Below are positions 12,570 through 25,251 of a DNA stretch of 64,000 nucleotides, piece by piece. A model generated the notes under the pieces. That model worked only from the letters and a program-made list of their open reading frames with translations, was not told the DNA's origin and searched no databases. The DNA is from Penelope pileata. Taxonomy: Eukaryota > Chordata > Aves > Galliformes > Cracidae. The DNA is taken from the NCBI GenBank assembly GCA_013396635.1, contig WBMW01000582.1, positions 826,421 to 890,420 on the forward strand, written 5' to 3'. Every line of letters begins with the position of its first letter. Positions within the stretch are counted from its first letter, which is position 1. The position numbers and the translations under genes are program-made.

Positions 12570-13746
12570 CTGTATTCAAGACACATGTATGTGAAGACCT
12601 AATATATTTCAAATGTTTCATTAAAATAGCCCTAAAGTGACCTGAAATCAAACTCCAGGATATTCTTTGAATTACATAATATCAAGAAATTAGCATTTAA
12701 AATGAAAATTAGCTGCAGAACAATTCCTACATATCCACAGTGATTGATGCCAAGTATGTTCTGGCTTTCTAACTCTCTGAACAGGAAAGACGATGCGTTG
12801 TAATAAGTGACAAAAGGTTGTTTGCTTTTTTGCCTCTTGATGAGACACGAAAATACAAGCTGAGATATAAACTATTTTGAGTACGTAAGATATATGAGTG
12901 TTAGGCAAATACTCATGCAACTTACTGTTTAGCCTATCTTCTCATTGTATACTCTTTTAAATGCATTTTAAAGATTTTAATCACTGTTCAAAGACTTCTT
13001 TGAATACTTAATTTCCAAATAATAAAATATGTTATTGTCCTTATTCAGCTCCGGATCCAATTAAAAGGTAGGCAAGCATTCAGTTTCTTCTTCTTTCCAA
13101 CAGAAATCTTCTTTATGTTCTTTTATAATGAGCAGGGAACTATCAGAGAGGAAAGGAATGTTCTAAAGGAGAATCAATTAGTAACCCCAGTCCACTCTAA
13201 AACACACTTTCTGAAATACAGTTTTTCAGCACTAAAGAAAACTTAAAGTTCTCATGTTTAGTTCATTACTACATAAATAATTAAGAGGTGAATTGAAGAC
13301 AAACCTTTTTTTAATGGAATGTATAGGTATATTTTACATCACAGATGGATGTAGTTCAATTAGTTCAATTTTAACTGGTCTCAGAAGCTGCAATTTAATT
13401 CATACATTTTAGCAGCATTTATTCAGCCTAAACCAAGCCAGTAAAGATTAATCAAGTTCATTATAGTCAGAAGAAAAAACATTTAAAAGAATTGTAGAAA
13501 AACTGACGCTACTTAGAAACAACAAAGCTAGTTAAGAAAAAAAAAAGAATCAAAAGGAAGTAGGAAATGAAAACCAAATAAATAGCAGATAAAAGCTATG
13601 GCACCATGATTACTGAGCTGAATGCTTGAAGAAATTGTTTGTTATTCATGATTTTTTTTACCATCTATCTGCTTTAAATTTAATTGTTGCTTATTATTTT
13701 CAGTGCTGAATGAATTTCTTTAGGTATAAATAAGTCTGTTCACGCA

Positions 13747-13765
13747 TTAATAAATAAATAAATAA
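13747..13765. repeat. (TAAA)n microsatellite
   Basis: About four tandem TAAA units; short and possibly polymorphic. Confidence 0.8.
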
Positions 13766-14230
13766 GGAGTCCCTTAATTTTTTTTTTTAACCCTAAACGT
13801 TCTTATTAACAGAATAAGAGTAACTTCATAAATCTCCCAGAACATAGCTCTTACAACTGGAGAAGAGACTAACCTTCACCTATTTTCCCCACGGATGCCT
13901 ACAGACAGTGCAACAACAGTCGCAGAATTACGAAAGAACTACCCCACTACAAAACAGTAGTTTTTGTCTTCTCAATACTTACAAAGATCTGCTGGCACAA
14001 CACAAGCACAAGGAGTTGCATGGACAAAAGTGCAAGTCAGAAGACAAAGCAACCGGCAAAACCAATTCAAGAAAACAGCAATACCTTCTACATTAAGCAG
14101 CAGCATAAAGACAGTAAACAAATCTGTGCATTTGTTTGGATCTTAAGAACGTGAGGAAAACGAAACTTTTGCACTATTCATCATTATAGAACACGATGAG
14201 AACCTACTGACATCAGAACTATATTTTTTT

Positions 14231-14287
14231 ATTATAATATATACTATATATTATAATATATAGTATATATTATAATATATACTATAT
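14231..14287. repeat. 19-bp AT-rich tandem repeat, three copies
   Basis: Three head-to-tail copies of attataatatatactatat at 14231-14249, 14250-14268 and 14269-14287. The middle copy differs by one base (c to g), which makes it nearly the reverse complement of its neighbours. The array can therefore fold back on itself as well as misalign in register. A similar TTTTTTATTATAAT sequence flanks both sides. Confidence 0.9.
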
Positions 14288-14295
14288 TTTTTATT

Positions 14296-14315
14296 ATAAT
14301 ACCATATGGTATTAT
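14296..14315. repeat. 20-bp perfect palindrome
   Basis: ATAATACCATATGGTATTAT equals its own reverse complement. It lies 8 bp beyond the 19-bp AT-rich array. It could form a small cruciform; no protein-binding role can be shown. Confidence 0.85.
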
Positions 14316-15689
14316 TGTGCAGTGGTCACCCTTGGAATACAAGCATACTAATGAGATCAAGTACTGTGATTCTAAAATTAACCCTTGGGGCATTTTTCTT
14401 CATCTTAAAACTGCTATTGAAAAGATTGACTACAGTAAACTTCACTGTTTTTCTTCACACACCTTGTCCATCCTCTAATAAACCTCTTAATCTCTCATGT
14501 CTTTCCTTATTAAATACTACTATAATCAGTTCTGTCCTCTTAGGGAACACCAAAAAACATTTACAGGACTAGCGGCATGGCACATCATTTGTGCCTGTGT
14601 ATCTAAATGCATGTTTGATTCAACTCCTTGTGGAGTATTTGCATCCATGCACATAACCCAGGGCTGCAGATGTCCCCTTGGGCTCCAATCACAACTCATT
14701 ATGCATTCAGAAGACTAAAAGATAGCCCAAATGCATGTCTTTAATTACGCGTTGCCTTGCTATCTTAAATTTGTGTCGGACCTTGATGTTTCTCTGTTGA
14801 TCTTTCTAAGTGAGCTTCCTGGTTCTTTTAATGAATTAGCTATGGAAAATCATTGAGATAATTATAGTAATACATGGAAACACATCATTAACACATGCAA
14901 TTATCCCATTTACCAACTTAATTATGCTGTGTTATATTCTATAATTTTTTTTTTCTTTACTGATAGTACAGGTTGAAATATGCCTCTTTAAAACAGCAAT
15001 GTATATTTTAGAGATCGATGTATGTTTTAGCTTATATGCATGCCAGATGATTTAATCATGGACAATTTCCGTTTTAAAGAACGATAAATTTTCTTTCAAA
15101 ACAACACTCTGCAAGTCAGCATATTCTTTTAATCTCAACACCTAAATTTAATCATTACAGTCTGCTTGCTGCCATGCAAGATTCAAGATATCTTCACACG
15201 GACATAAACACAACTGCTCCAATACACCACATTTCAAATTACCATATTTATTTCACACACATATCAATTCATTTTATTTAAATGAAATAAAAAAAACTTC
15301 TATTGGCATTAACAGACAATTTTTAGGTCTATGTTTTACAGGACCACATAGAAGTCATGATTATTTGTAAATATTATGTGATATATAAAATAATGAATTC
15401 AGGTAATATAGCACCTCAAAAAGCAAAACAGTCCATGCTCTGTATGGTTTAAAGTTGAAAAGAGATTTAAGATGCAATTCAAGAATTTGCATATCCTGTT
15501 ATCCCATTAACGAGAATGATCTGGAGCATTAATCAGAGCATGCAACAACAGCGACATTCAAGTACTTAAATTTTTAATTGTTTCATTTAAGAATGCCTGA
15601 ATATACAATAATTTGGAACCGTGTAGATCTGTACTTTGGTTTAAGCTCTCCTCACTCATGCCATTAATAAGCTATTTCTGTATCCTTAC

Positions 15690-15810
15690 CTAGAACATCC
15701 AATCCAAGGGTTTTTGCTAGATCTCTTACACCATCAGCTCCAAAAATATGCATTTCATGTTTACATTTGGGACACTGGAAAACACTCATATTCTGAACTA
15801 GTCCTAAGAC
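15690..15810 (-). CDS. NUBPL: NUBPL exon 9, carries the CxxC Fe-S motif
   Basis: A 121-nt exon with acceptor TTTAACAG and donor GTAAGG. It starts in phase 0 with VLGLVQNMSVFQCPKCKHEM, followed by HIFGADGVRDLAKTLGLDVL and one base of the next glycine codon. The CPKC pair is the conserved CxxC that in this family (Nbp35, Cfd1, ApbC, Ind1) bridges a [4Fe-4S] cluster at the dimer interface. Both cysteines are intact, so the exon looks functional. It is highly similar to the human exon, with substitutions mostly after the motif. Confidence 0.98.
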
Positions 15811-18800
15811 CTGTTAAATTAAAAAGGAGGAATGTTGAAACCCAGGATTCAAGCATCAGTTCTTCATCTCTTCCATGTTGTCAAAGATGAATATCAACAC
15901 AGAATCAACAAATTATCAGCTTTCACTATCATTTCTGCATTGTAATTTTTTTTCCATAATTATATCTCCAAAGGATTAACTAACATATTTGTCACAAGTA
16001 CCACCTCTTGAACAGATCTAACTTTCCAACAGATCTCCTTCTCAGACACAGAGATGTATTACCTTTCTGCATTCTGAATACTGGAAGCATTTTCCAGTAC
16101 CATTTTACAGCTTTGTAATTTGCAGTTTTGGGAAACAAAATATAAACACACCATTACGAGAAATGACGATTGGACATGCTTTTAAGGTATTTTTGTAACT
16201 TATTCTGCAGAGAAATGTTTTCAAGAAGATCCAGATTTGCTATTGTTCTGTAAAGGAGGAACAAATTTTAAAGATCAATCAACAGAAATAATTACGTGAA
16301 AGAAAGTGACAAAAACTACTTCTCCGTTGATGCCAGATGTTCAACTGCATCCTCACAAAACGTGTCCTGAAAATTTGCCAAATCAGTCACAAAAGTATCT
16401 TCTTTCACAACGTACAATAATGCTTATGACAAAATTACCCTCATCTTATTCACCTAGCAAAGACGACTGTTCATTGAAGAGCACAATTTCTCAAAAGTGA
16501 TGACAACAGCACACGAACACTCAAAAACGCCGACCTAGTTGCTAATCACCAGAAGACTTGCTTTAAGAGGATTCATATTAGATAATTTCACTTCAAGATA
16601 TTTATGCTAAACAGGAATATATATTTTAAAGGTTTGAAAAGCTGTTATATACCTTGTGACATTCTGTGCTTTTTTTTTTTTTTTTTTTTTAAAATTTCCC
16701 TAAGCATTCTGGTTCTGTGTTTTGAAGAAGCTGGTGAAGTTCAAGGACTAGTGCATCCACTGTGTTAATGAAACATATCTAAAAAGATGTTGGATTGATG
16801 CAAGCAACAGCTATTAAGTTATTTAATTATTAACAGTGAGTGTACAACCTCTGGCAACAAATCCGAAAATAATGTTTTAACTAGAAGAATATGGAGGTAG
16901 CACTGCAAGTAGGTAAAGGCATGTTGTTTACAGTATCTCAAAAGTTTCCTTATATCATAGTTAAAACTAATGAGAAGATGATAGCCTGTTTTTGTTTCCT
17001 CTACCACCATTACATGTTTCATACTACTTTACTTCATACTTCTTTTACTTATGTACAACTTTCAGACGGTTGAAAGCAAGGAACATTTTAAGAAACGTAT
17101 ATATACACACATACGCATATGCATGCCATTATCTGCAGCACAGGAAAAAAGAGATCTCAACATTTATACTCTAAATGAATCCATCCACCTCCAGATATCT
17201 TGGCTATTGAACTTTTTAATTCTCCTCAAATACAGTTGCACAATATTTATGATGCAGTAAATTCATAACGGAAAAGTTATGTAGTCTACTATGGTTTTAC
17301 AAACAGCTTAGAAATATTACAGCTTTTTCTGTTAATTCTTTGATAATCGAATAACTAAACAAGTCTTTGTCACAATTAATGCAAATGCTGAGCTACAGCT
17401 GTATCCCCAATGCTTTATCAGTTTTAGAGGTCTTATTCACTGTCCTTTTTTGTTTTCATTTCAATAAGTCTTTCTAAAAGCAAGTGACATTTCAGCATTA
17501 CACTATTGCTTTTAGTTTTCCAGCTTTATTCCCATCTGTCAACCAGTGAGTAGTGCACATTTATTAATGCATAAACTGTTCTTCCGGCATACAAAGCGAT
17601 TTTTGGAATACTAGTTGCCAATTATAAACACCCAATTTAATATAGAATCTGTGCAAATATACAAACATTTAATACTTAATATACAAATTTAGTACTGAAC
17701 TGTATTTTTAACACATTTCTGCAGGCACTCAGAGAAAGAAGAGATTTCACTATTATTTTCTATAATCTATAGACAAAGTAACAAGCCTTGCTAATAAAGT
17801 CAGTAATCACTCTCATTTCCCTGTTCAAATAATAGATCTGGAAAAGCTTCAAAGTAGCTCTTACTGTCCCACAAACATTCATGAATTCTACTGTACTCCT
17901 TAGCAAGCTCCTCCCCTTGCACGTTTCTGTGCAATCTTGGCTCAGTAATGACATGAAAACCGCGTGACTAAGATGTTCTGTAGCACAGGAGCCTGCGATA
18001 CCAGAGCAGAGGATAGCTGTAATGCTGAACATCTTTGATCAAAGTGCCTTTTCATTATTCAAAAAAACATCCACCAAGAAATAAGTTAAGGCATAATCCT
18101 GGCTTGGTACTCTAGACCACGAAAATACCAACAAGCACATATCTAACCAAACAATTTTAGTACATCTCAGGAGGAGATGCAGAGCTGTGTTTACACAGTT
18201 TTTTGGACATATTCAGGACATACTCGTACTTTTCCTGCTCGAGGAAGCTGTAAGAAAAGTTGCAGATTTAACTGAAATCCTCTTTTTCTTTCAGGGATAT
18301 AATTGATAACATAAATCATAACCACCTAAACTCAATTTCAGTGGGTGAAAGTAAGTATTTTTTTCCAAAATACTCAAAGTTCTGTTTTCATAGCTTTTTT
18401 CTGCCAGCTGCCCAGAGAAAGCCTCTGGGATCCATGAAAACAACAGCAGAACTCACACGATGGGCGAGAGCCTTCAGAGTTCATGGTGATAAGAGCCAGT
18501 GCCACTCTGCAAAGTCCTGCCTCACCTGGTGCATAAGAGATGGCATTCTTCTGCTAATGACTACATCCTAAGATTTAAAGTAAGACTTGCACTGCAATCC
18601 TGGTTTCAACTCTGACACTCAACAACAGATTTTAAATGCACTCCTCCTGTTATTCCACTTCATTTCAATTCAGTAAAGGACAAACAACATCAACAACTGT
18701 GACTTTATTCTAATACTGTGCATGTCATTTGAGGCTCTGGTAACTAATGACTGCTGTGGTGATGGGGAGGTGGCGTATCGATGTCCATGTGTAACAAGGG

Positions 18801-20700
18801 AGAATCCCGTTCATTAAACCTAAGTACACATGCTCCAACACTCAGAGCTCTGCAACCTATAAACTCCCAACTTCTTTGAAAAGTAGCCTCTTTGCAACTG
18901 CTTTTTTTTTATTTTTTTAAAGATTTTAAACATTAGATTTTTGTATTTATTTTTTGAAGATTACTCAATTACATAATCAGGATGCACCACTTTACCATGG
19001 TCCCACAGATTTCACCTCTGATATAAACCCCAAGTTTGAAGTTATCCATTAAAAATCATATAAATAAACTTTAGATACAGAGATTTAGGTTTGACTAAAA
19101 CAAAATGTAATATGTAGGCAGGATCTGCTTTAACACTGTTTTAAATGAAACACCTACGTTGATGTACATACAAGATGAGAAAAAAGGCAGCAACATGTAA
19201 GAACTGGTTCCAGTGCATTCAAACTCAGCATCTGGCACCACAGCATTGCTGTGGCTTATCATTTGAATAAGATGGATCTGATCATACCATTGAATCCAAA
19301 CAGATAACTTAAAATAGTTAAATTAACAGCGGCCAAGCCTATCATAGAACATGTGATCTTATTGGAAGCCATCCACTGCAAAGAGCAATGAACAACACCG
19401 ACTTAAAAAGAAATCTGGACAATTTCTCATTAAAAGGAAAATTCAGTAAAGTACTAAATTACAGAATGATTTTCTTCTTACAAAAACATTTTCATGATTT
19501 TAAAAAATCCAAACATAAAACCAAAAGAGAACATTCCACATGCCACTCTTCTGTCATATACACATTTTTCCTCTAGTAGCAAACTAATGCTACTATACTT
19601 CCATTTAGGTGCAAAGATCCCTAAAGAGCAATTAATAAAAAGAAATTTATCAGTTTTTTTGTTAAGCTGTTTTGTAAATTAAAACAAAAAAAAAAATTTT
19701 TTTTTAGATTAAGAATGCACTAGCTACTGAAGAAATCTCCCTTTCTTAAGAAAGGGTAAAAGTGACCTTCACACAGAGATAAGGTAGCAAACATTTAAAG
19801 TATAGTAAATAATTTTTCTCTTTACCATTTAAAATAACAAAGCATTTCCGCTTGTATTTTCTCATCACATGCACATTTCAAATGAAAAATTAGTCTCCTT
19901 GTGAACAAACACTACAGTATAACATTCAGTTACTTAGCAACTTGTAACACTGTCAAGACCCAAAATTAAATTTTTTACAGAAAAATAATTAGTAACCTAG
20001 TTAATTTATTTTTAATATATTTTTGTTTATTACGCTTCTACTTCAAATCCTTTTACTTGGCTCTTCAGTTTAAAACTAAAACAGTAATTCTAATATTTAC
20101 TCCATTTCAATCCATATGAATATTGGAGATATTTTTAAACTTTGCATCTCCCAAACAGCAAGCTACCACATAAGCTCTAAGTCTAATGAAAAACAAAGTG
20201 ATGAAGATGAACTTCTTCCTGGAGTGACAGCCAAAGAGCCTTTCAAATAGCAAAGTTACAGATAGGTATGCACATCACTCCTCAAAAACTTAAATTTCCA
20301 TCTTAAAATGTAGAAGTATATGATTTTCTCTTATCTCACAAAATTTCCCTTTTTGAGCTGAAGAGAACACATAATGAGGATACAGTAAGACAGTACATTT
20401 GGAAGGCACAGGTTACTTCACAAATTATTCTATTTAGCCAGTTAGCAGTCTGATCCATTCCAGGTGATTACACAAATTGATTGAAGATAAATTAACTACT
20501 ATTATTACTTGATCTTGAGAAAATCCTTTCTTCTGAAAAAAGCTTCTGATATCGATGTAAGGCAGATTCCTATCTTTTTTTTTAAAGCAGGAATTTTTGA
20601 GATTCACATGATTCCCAAATGGATTGTTCATCTATTACAGTATATATATGTTTTTCACATTTGTTGGAAAAGAAAAGCTACTGGTTATGTAGATACTTAC
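15811..20700 (-). other. NUBPL: NUBPL intron 8 (4.9 kb)
   Basis: GTAAGT...AACAG intron of AT-rich unique sequence with a 21-T run at 16670-16690. No transposon or conserved reading frame was recognised. The small open frames near 16306-16500 and 19388-19682 have biased AT-driven composition and no motif. Confidence 0.9.
16670..16690. repeat. Poly-T run (21)
   Basis: Uninterrupted T homopolymer on the plus strand, poly-A on the gene strand; low complexity. Confidence 0.95.
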
Positions 20701-20786
20701 AGGTACATGGACTTTTCTGAACATTTCAGCTCCTTTGCGCGCATCCAACAAAGCCACATCTTGTGGAGTAGAGATGATCACAGCTC
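20701..20786 (-). CDS. NUBPL: NUBPL exon 8
   Basis: An 86-nt exon with acceptor TTTTCCCAG and donor GTAAGT. It encodes (G)AVIISTPQDVALLDARKGA and then EMFRKVHVP, matching human [20 protein letters not shown] closely. STPQ(D/E)xAL is the conserved nucleotide-pocket segment of Mrp/NBP35 NTPases. The first glycine codon is split with exon 7 (G|GA) and the exon ends in phase 0. In human the donor corresponds to c.693+1, a reported splice-variant position (from memory), which agrees with this boundary. Confidence 0.98.
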
Positions 20787-22693
20787 CTGGGAAAAGAAAA
20801 CATGAAATACCATTAAAATTTCAATTCGATTTATAACTTCTAAATATTCTGGCTGTTTAGTACTTTTTAATTAAAGAAAATTATCCTGTTTCTTTATTAT
20901 GCAGTGAACAAAACCACTGAGATATGATGTGAAGTGATAAAAGTAACTATAAAAATATCTATATTTTCATCTTATACTTTTCTAACTAAAAACCACTTAT
21001 GTTTTCCAAATGAGAAAATTGACCTAGCTGCCACACAACCATGAACAGATGATGACACGGTCCACGTGCCAACAGATTGCAGTAGTGGTGTTCTGGAAAC
21101 ACCTACACAGCAACTGTTCTATGCCATCACTACATTTGAATGCTTTTGATCGAGCAATAAACCTTACCCTAAAAGCAAGAGGCAAATAGGTGTAGCTAGA
21201 TTATTCCTTCCTGAACCTGCTAGGCTTTCCAACAGGACCATTGACAGGCACAGACTTGGAACCTGTTATACTAGACATGACACCATCGAGTCCAACAGGA
21301 CTGAGGTTGTAGGAATGATCCTACAAATTAAGAAGCCAACTCATGCACACTTGCACCATGTCTGGGGGAAAAAAAGAAAAAAGAAGTACAGTACTGCTCA
21401 CTGATTGGGCATGGCCCCAAGCTACCTGATTATCAGTACTCCCAAGAGTTATGAAATGCACAGAACAGCTCTTTGTCAGAGATAATCATCTAAGAATGTC
21501 TACAGATTACTACGCTACATTATTTCTTGAGTAACACCTCCTGCAAAACCAATATAGCCATTATAATATTCTGTATCACTTCACAAAGAGAAGTTCCTGT
21601 ATCTTTTTGCTTATGCTCAGAGGTTTCAAATATTATTTCCTTGAAACTTGTACCAAGAATCTGCTCGTATCCATCCATTTTTAAAAAACACAATGTAAAA
21701 CATCACATTAGTGACCAATTGATCCGCTCTACTTTCACAGTGATCAGCTGGTCTCCTAAGCATGTTATAACAACATCTCCATGGAGTACCATTATACGAA
21801 CCTCACAGAGGAAATCTGTGCCCACCTGCACGTTAAGAGCAACTACATCATACAATTCCACGTGCATAGGCCTGCAGTTCCCAACCTTTGGTGCACCTGA
21901 CAAAGAAAGACCTGCAAAGCTTTTCAGTGGCACACACACACCATCGCTGCATGGGACTGTGTATGGGAGCCCTGGCATCCAATGAGTCCTCCCACTTAGA
22001 AAAGCACTGGGATAGGAAGCTCTGCCCTGAGGATAGCCCCATGCAATCCATGTGCTCAATGATGGCATGTCTTCTGCATGACAGTCAGCAGTTTCCAAAC
22101 ACTGCCTGACAGCACGTGAATGTTTTCCACCAGTGTACCTAACCTCTAATTTGCAAAATGAAAATACAATCTGGCACCTTACTCCTGAAAAGCTGCCCAT
22201 CTCCGCCTTACATAATATTAGACACAAGTCCAAAAACTGAACAGCATATGTAATGCGCTAAGCAAACTATTTCTTATTGTTCTCTGAAACTCTGGAATGC
22301 AAATGATTTGCTGTTTTTCCAAGCTGACTTGCTTCCAATGACATAGCAAAGAATAACGCGGAATCCTTTCAGTTACACCTACACCTTACCTGGTCATTTC
22401 ACTGAAGCGTGGGGTTACACTTCACCACCAACACTGAAATACAGGATTAATTCCATAAAATGAATGCACTCTACCCTAAAAGCAGTCTACAAAATCAGAA
22501 ATTTTGACTCAGTGTTCTTGAGTCTTGTAAGTTATCTTTTTCGTTAAAAACATAGTTGTAAAATAAAGATCTTTCAATGCGTACACAAAGAGCTTATTAT
22601 AGCTGTCTTTCCAAACGAAACCAGGAAACTAGAATTTTTTGTCTGATGTGTAGATAAGCATGTTAGCTGTTGCACACAACAGGCTTTGTTTAC

Positions 22694-22709
22694 TTTTTTT
22701 TTTTTTTTT
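22694..22709. repeat. Poly-T run (16)
   Basis: Homopolymer tract followed by AAATTAAAG; low complexity only. Confidence 0.9.
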
Positions 22710-23023
22710 AAATTAAAGATACTGGCTCAGTTAGCATTCCATGGATCTCCATGTAGAAGTTAACATGGAGCCAGCAAAACTTAATTCCCCATTTTCTGGT
22801 TCAGTATTTTTTTTAAATGATTCAGTCAGTAATGGCATGAAGCACAGAGGCCATGAACAAGGAAAACATCTACTATACCCAAAACCAGCCTACGTGAAAG
22901 GTATTTTTTTATTAACAAATTCTGTTGCTAGAGCACCTCACCCAAAGGGAAGAACTAACAAGATGAAATGATCCATTGGCATTTCACAGACTTTAGGCTG
23001 TCATGAATACCAACTCCGTGTAC

Positions 23024-23040
23024 AAAAAAAAAAAAAAAAA
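23024..23040. repeat. Poly-A run (17)
   Basis: Homopolymer tract with no retroposed gene body seen upstream. Confidence 0.9.
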
Positions 23041-24014
23041 TACATCTGGCTTCTTACATACACAGGTTAAAACTAAGCTTGTGGACAACTTGCATGGCTT
23101 TTTCCACAGAACGAAAGCCTACATGCCAAGAAGATGGTGTTGATGGTGTAGAGGTGTCTCTCCTCTTTTCACTCTGAACTAGATTACAGATGAAGAAAAA
23201 AAAAAACCTACACAGTTTAATAATTTTAAAGTTATCTTGGCTGCTCCTGTTTGTGAGAACAAAGACATTTGAAATTACATCCTTCTATTGACATTGAAGA
23301 CAAGCACATCTTTGAAAAGAAGCAAGATCACAAGTGCCGCCTCTGATAGCCGCAGAGGTAACCATAACAGCAGCAGTACAAAGCCTCACTCACCTGCACA
23401 GCGGCTTAAGAAAGCACAGAACAGCACTCACTAATCAGACCAGTAATGTCACTTAGGCTCTGACACTTCCACAAGCAGTTTAAAGAAGGTTACTTGAAAT
23501 TACTGTAATTTCATTAGGATTTGTCCTCCAGTTCTAAAGCACTTCCCTGAGGCCCAAACTAGTTAACAGTATCTTCACTAAGTGATTTACTTCACAATAA
23601 CGTGGAAGATAAAGTACATCTCCTAATTTAAATTTCTTAAAATGTAAATTAAAGGTGGTCTCAAGGAAGTACTACCCACCAACTTTAATCAAAACTAACT
23701 TTCATAGTAAGTTATTGATTTCATTTCTTTCTATTAGAAGTAAACCTGACTCAATTTTGAATATGCTAATTTGGAAAAGAGAAGTGGAAGTACACTTCAG
23801 TTCTACAGTAGCTTCTACCTTAGATTCCATTCATACATAATTTAGTAAGGATTAAATTCTTAAAGAAAGCTGTAAACACGATACAAGTTTGAAAAGTATA
23901 TATTACAGCTACCAGAGATTTACTGACTTGCAGAATCTGATGAGCCTTTTGAACTATTTATGAAATACCTGTTTCGCAAGTGATTATTTCTTTGCAACCA
24001 ACTGAACCTCAGGC

Positions 24015-24110
24015 ACAAAACCACAGGACTGGAAGGGACTTCAAAGGTCGTTGGCTCTACTCCACTCCTAATATTGATATCTACATCCACAGAAAACCTG
24101 TCCAAAATTC
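24015..24110 (-). mobile_element. Old CR1 3'-end scrap
   Basis: The plus strand reads cacaggactggaagggact followed by tcaaaggtcgttggctctac, a diverged version of the CR1 3' end in reverse orientation (typical form: cacagaatggcctgggttgg aagggacctc). Coding sequence is gone and the terminal repeats are decayed. It is in the same orientation as NUBPL. Confidence 0.6.
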
Positions 24111-25226
24111 ATTAAGTAATTGTGGATTGTAAAGCTTATTAGGGAGAAGATCTAGAACATTCATGGTCAAAAAATCTGTTTTTCATGTACAGACTAAATT
24201 TCTTCACAACCAGTTTGTACCTACTCACACCAGCACACTTTATTTTCTCTGTCTTTGGTACAACTGCTAGCCCAGCAAACCCAACCTGAAGTTCAAGAAT
24301 TCAAATTATTAGCAGCATTATTTCCTTCACTAGCAACAGAATATGGCAAATGGGACTTTCCTTGCTCGCCTTCACTGAATAAGTTTGCATATTTTTAATT
24401 TGGAAAGTGATTCAAATGATGAGTGAAAAGAACACACCTCGTATTTTCTTTGCTGTTTTGGCTCCACGTGGTTAACAGGAATATCAAACAGCAAAGAGTT
24501 ATTTTGATCAATAAAGTAATGAAATATGACTGAATTAATGCACACAGCAGGTCTTCTGAAGCAATACGTGCAATGTTTACACAAGCTTGTCTGAATAAGG
24601 CAAATGAAGGCTGACAAATTGAACAGAGAAGTCGCAGCAACTATAACATTATCACATTGCACATTAAAATATACTACAAATTCTATGTTTGCAGCTGTGT
24701 GCAGAAGAGTAATTTCTACGCCTCGAGCATACTAAGGATATCTAACTTTAGCACATTTGGGCTTAACTGACATATCTACTTATTCATGCATTTCATTTAT
24801 TTTCGTAACTTCATCATATTTCAGTTGGCAAAAAGCTGATGCACTCAGCATTAATAAAAATGATGCTAACTCTATTTTTAATACTTAGCATGCATAATAG
24901 AGAGAGAGAACAAACAGTGGCATGTAACACTTTTCTTCTTAAATCCCAGGTGCTTAATCCCAGTAAAAGAAAGGTGTGCTCATACAACACGTTGGTGCTC
25001 ACCTTACTGGTGGACTGATGCTTAGGAAATCAGAAATGTTGAAGAAGTCTTTAAGTTCAGCATACAGAAATCACTATCTATATTCAGTGCATCACTAAGG
25101 TTTGCATTAGACATTTTAGGTTACAAGGCACAAGGTGGAATCTCCCCAAGCGTTAGATATAGTCAATTTGAACCTAAGTAAATCATTTAGGCTCTTTCAA
25201 GCATGTAGAGAAAAATAGGCAAGTCC

Positions 25227-25251
25227 AAAAACAAACAAACAAACAAAAAAA
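25227..25251. repeat. (AAAC)n microsatellite
   Basis: Four AAAC units within an A-rich stretch. Confidence 0.8.

Larger units (their letters stand above)
12570..15689 (-). other. NUBPL: NUBPL intron 9 (3.1 kb)
   Basis: GTAAGG...ACAG intron. It holds an AAAT microsatellite (13747-13765), an AT-rich tandem array (14231-14287) and a 20-bp palindrome (14296-14315). The rest is AT-rich unique sequence with no recognisable gene or transposon. Confidence 0.9.

Noticed and set aside
18400..18450. ctgcccagagaaagcctctg resembling the CR1 'ctgcccagagaggctgtgg' segment
   Set aside because: No CR1 similarity on either side; a single short match is insufficient.
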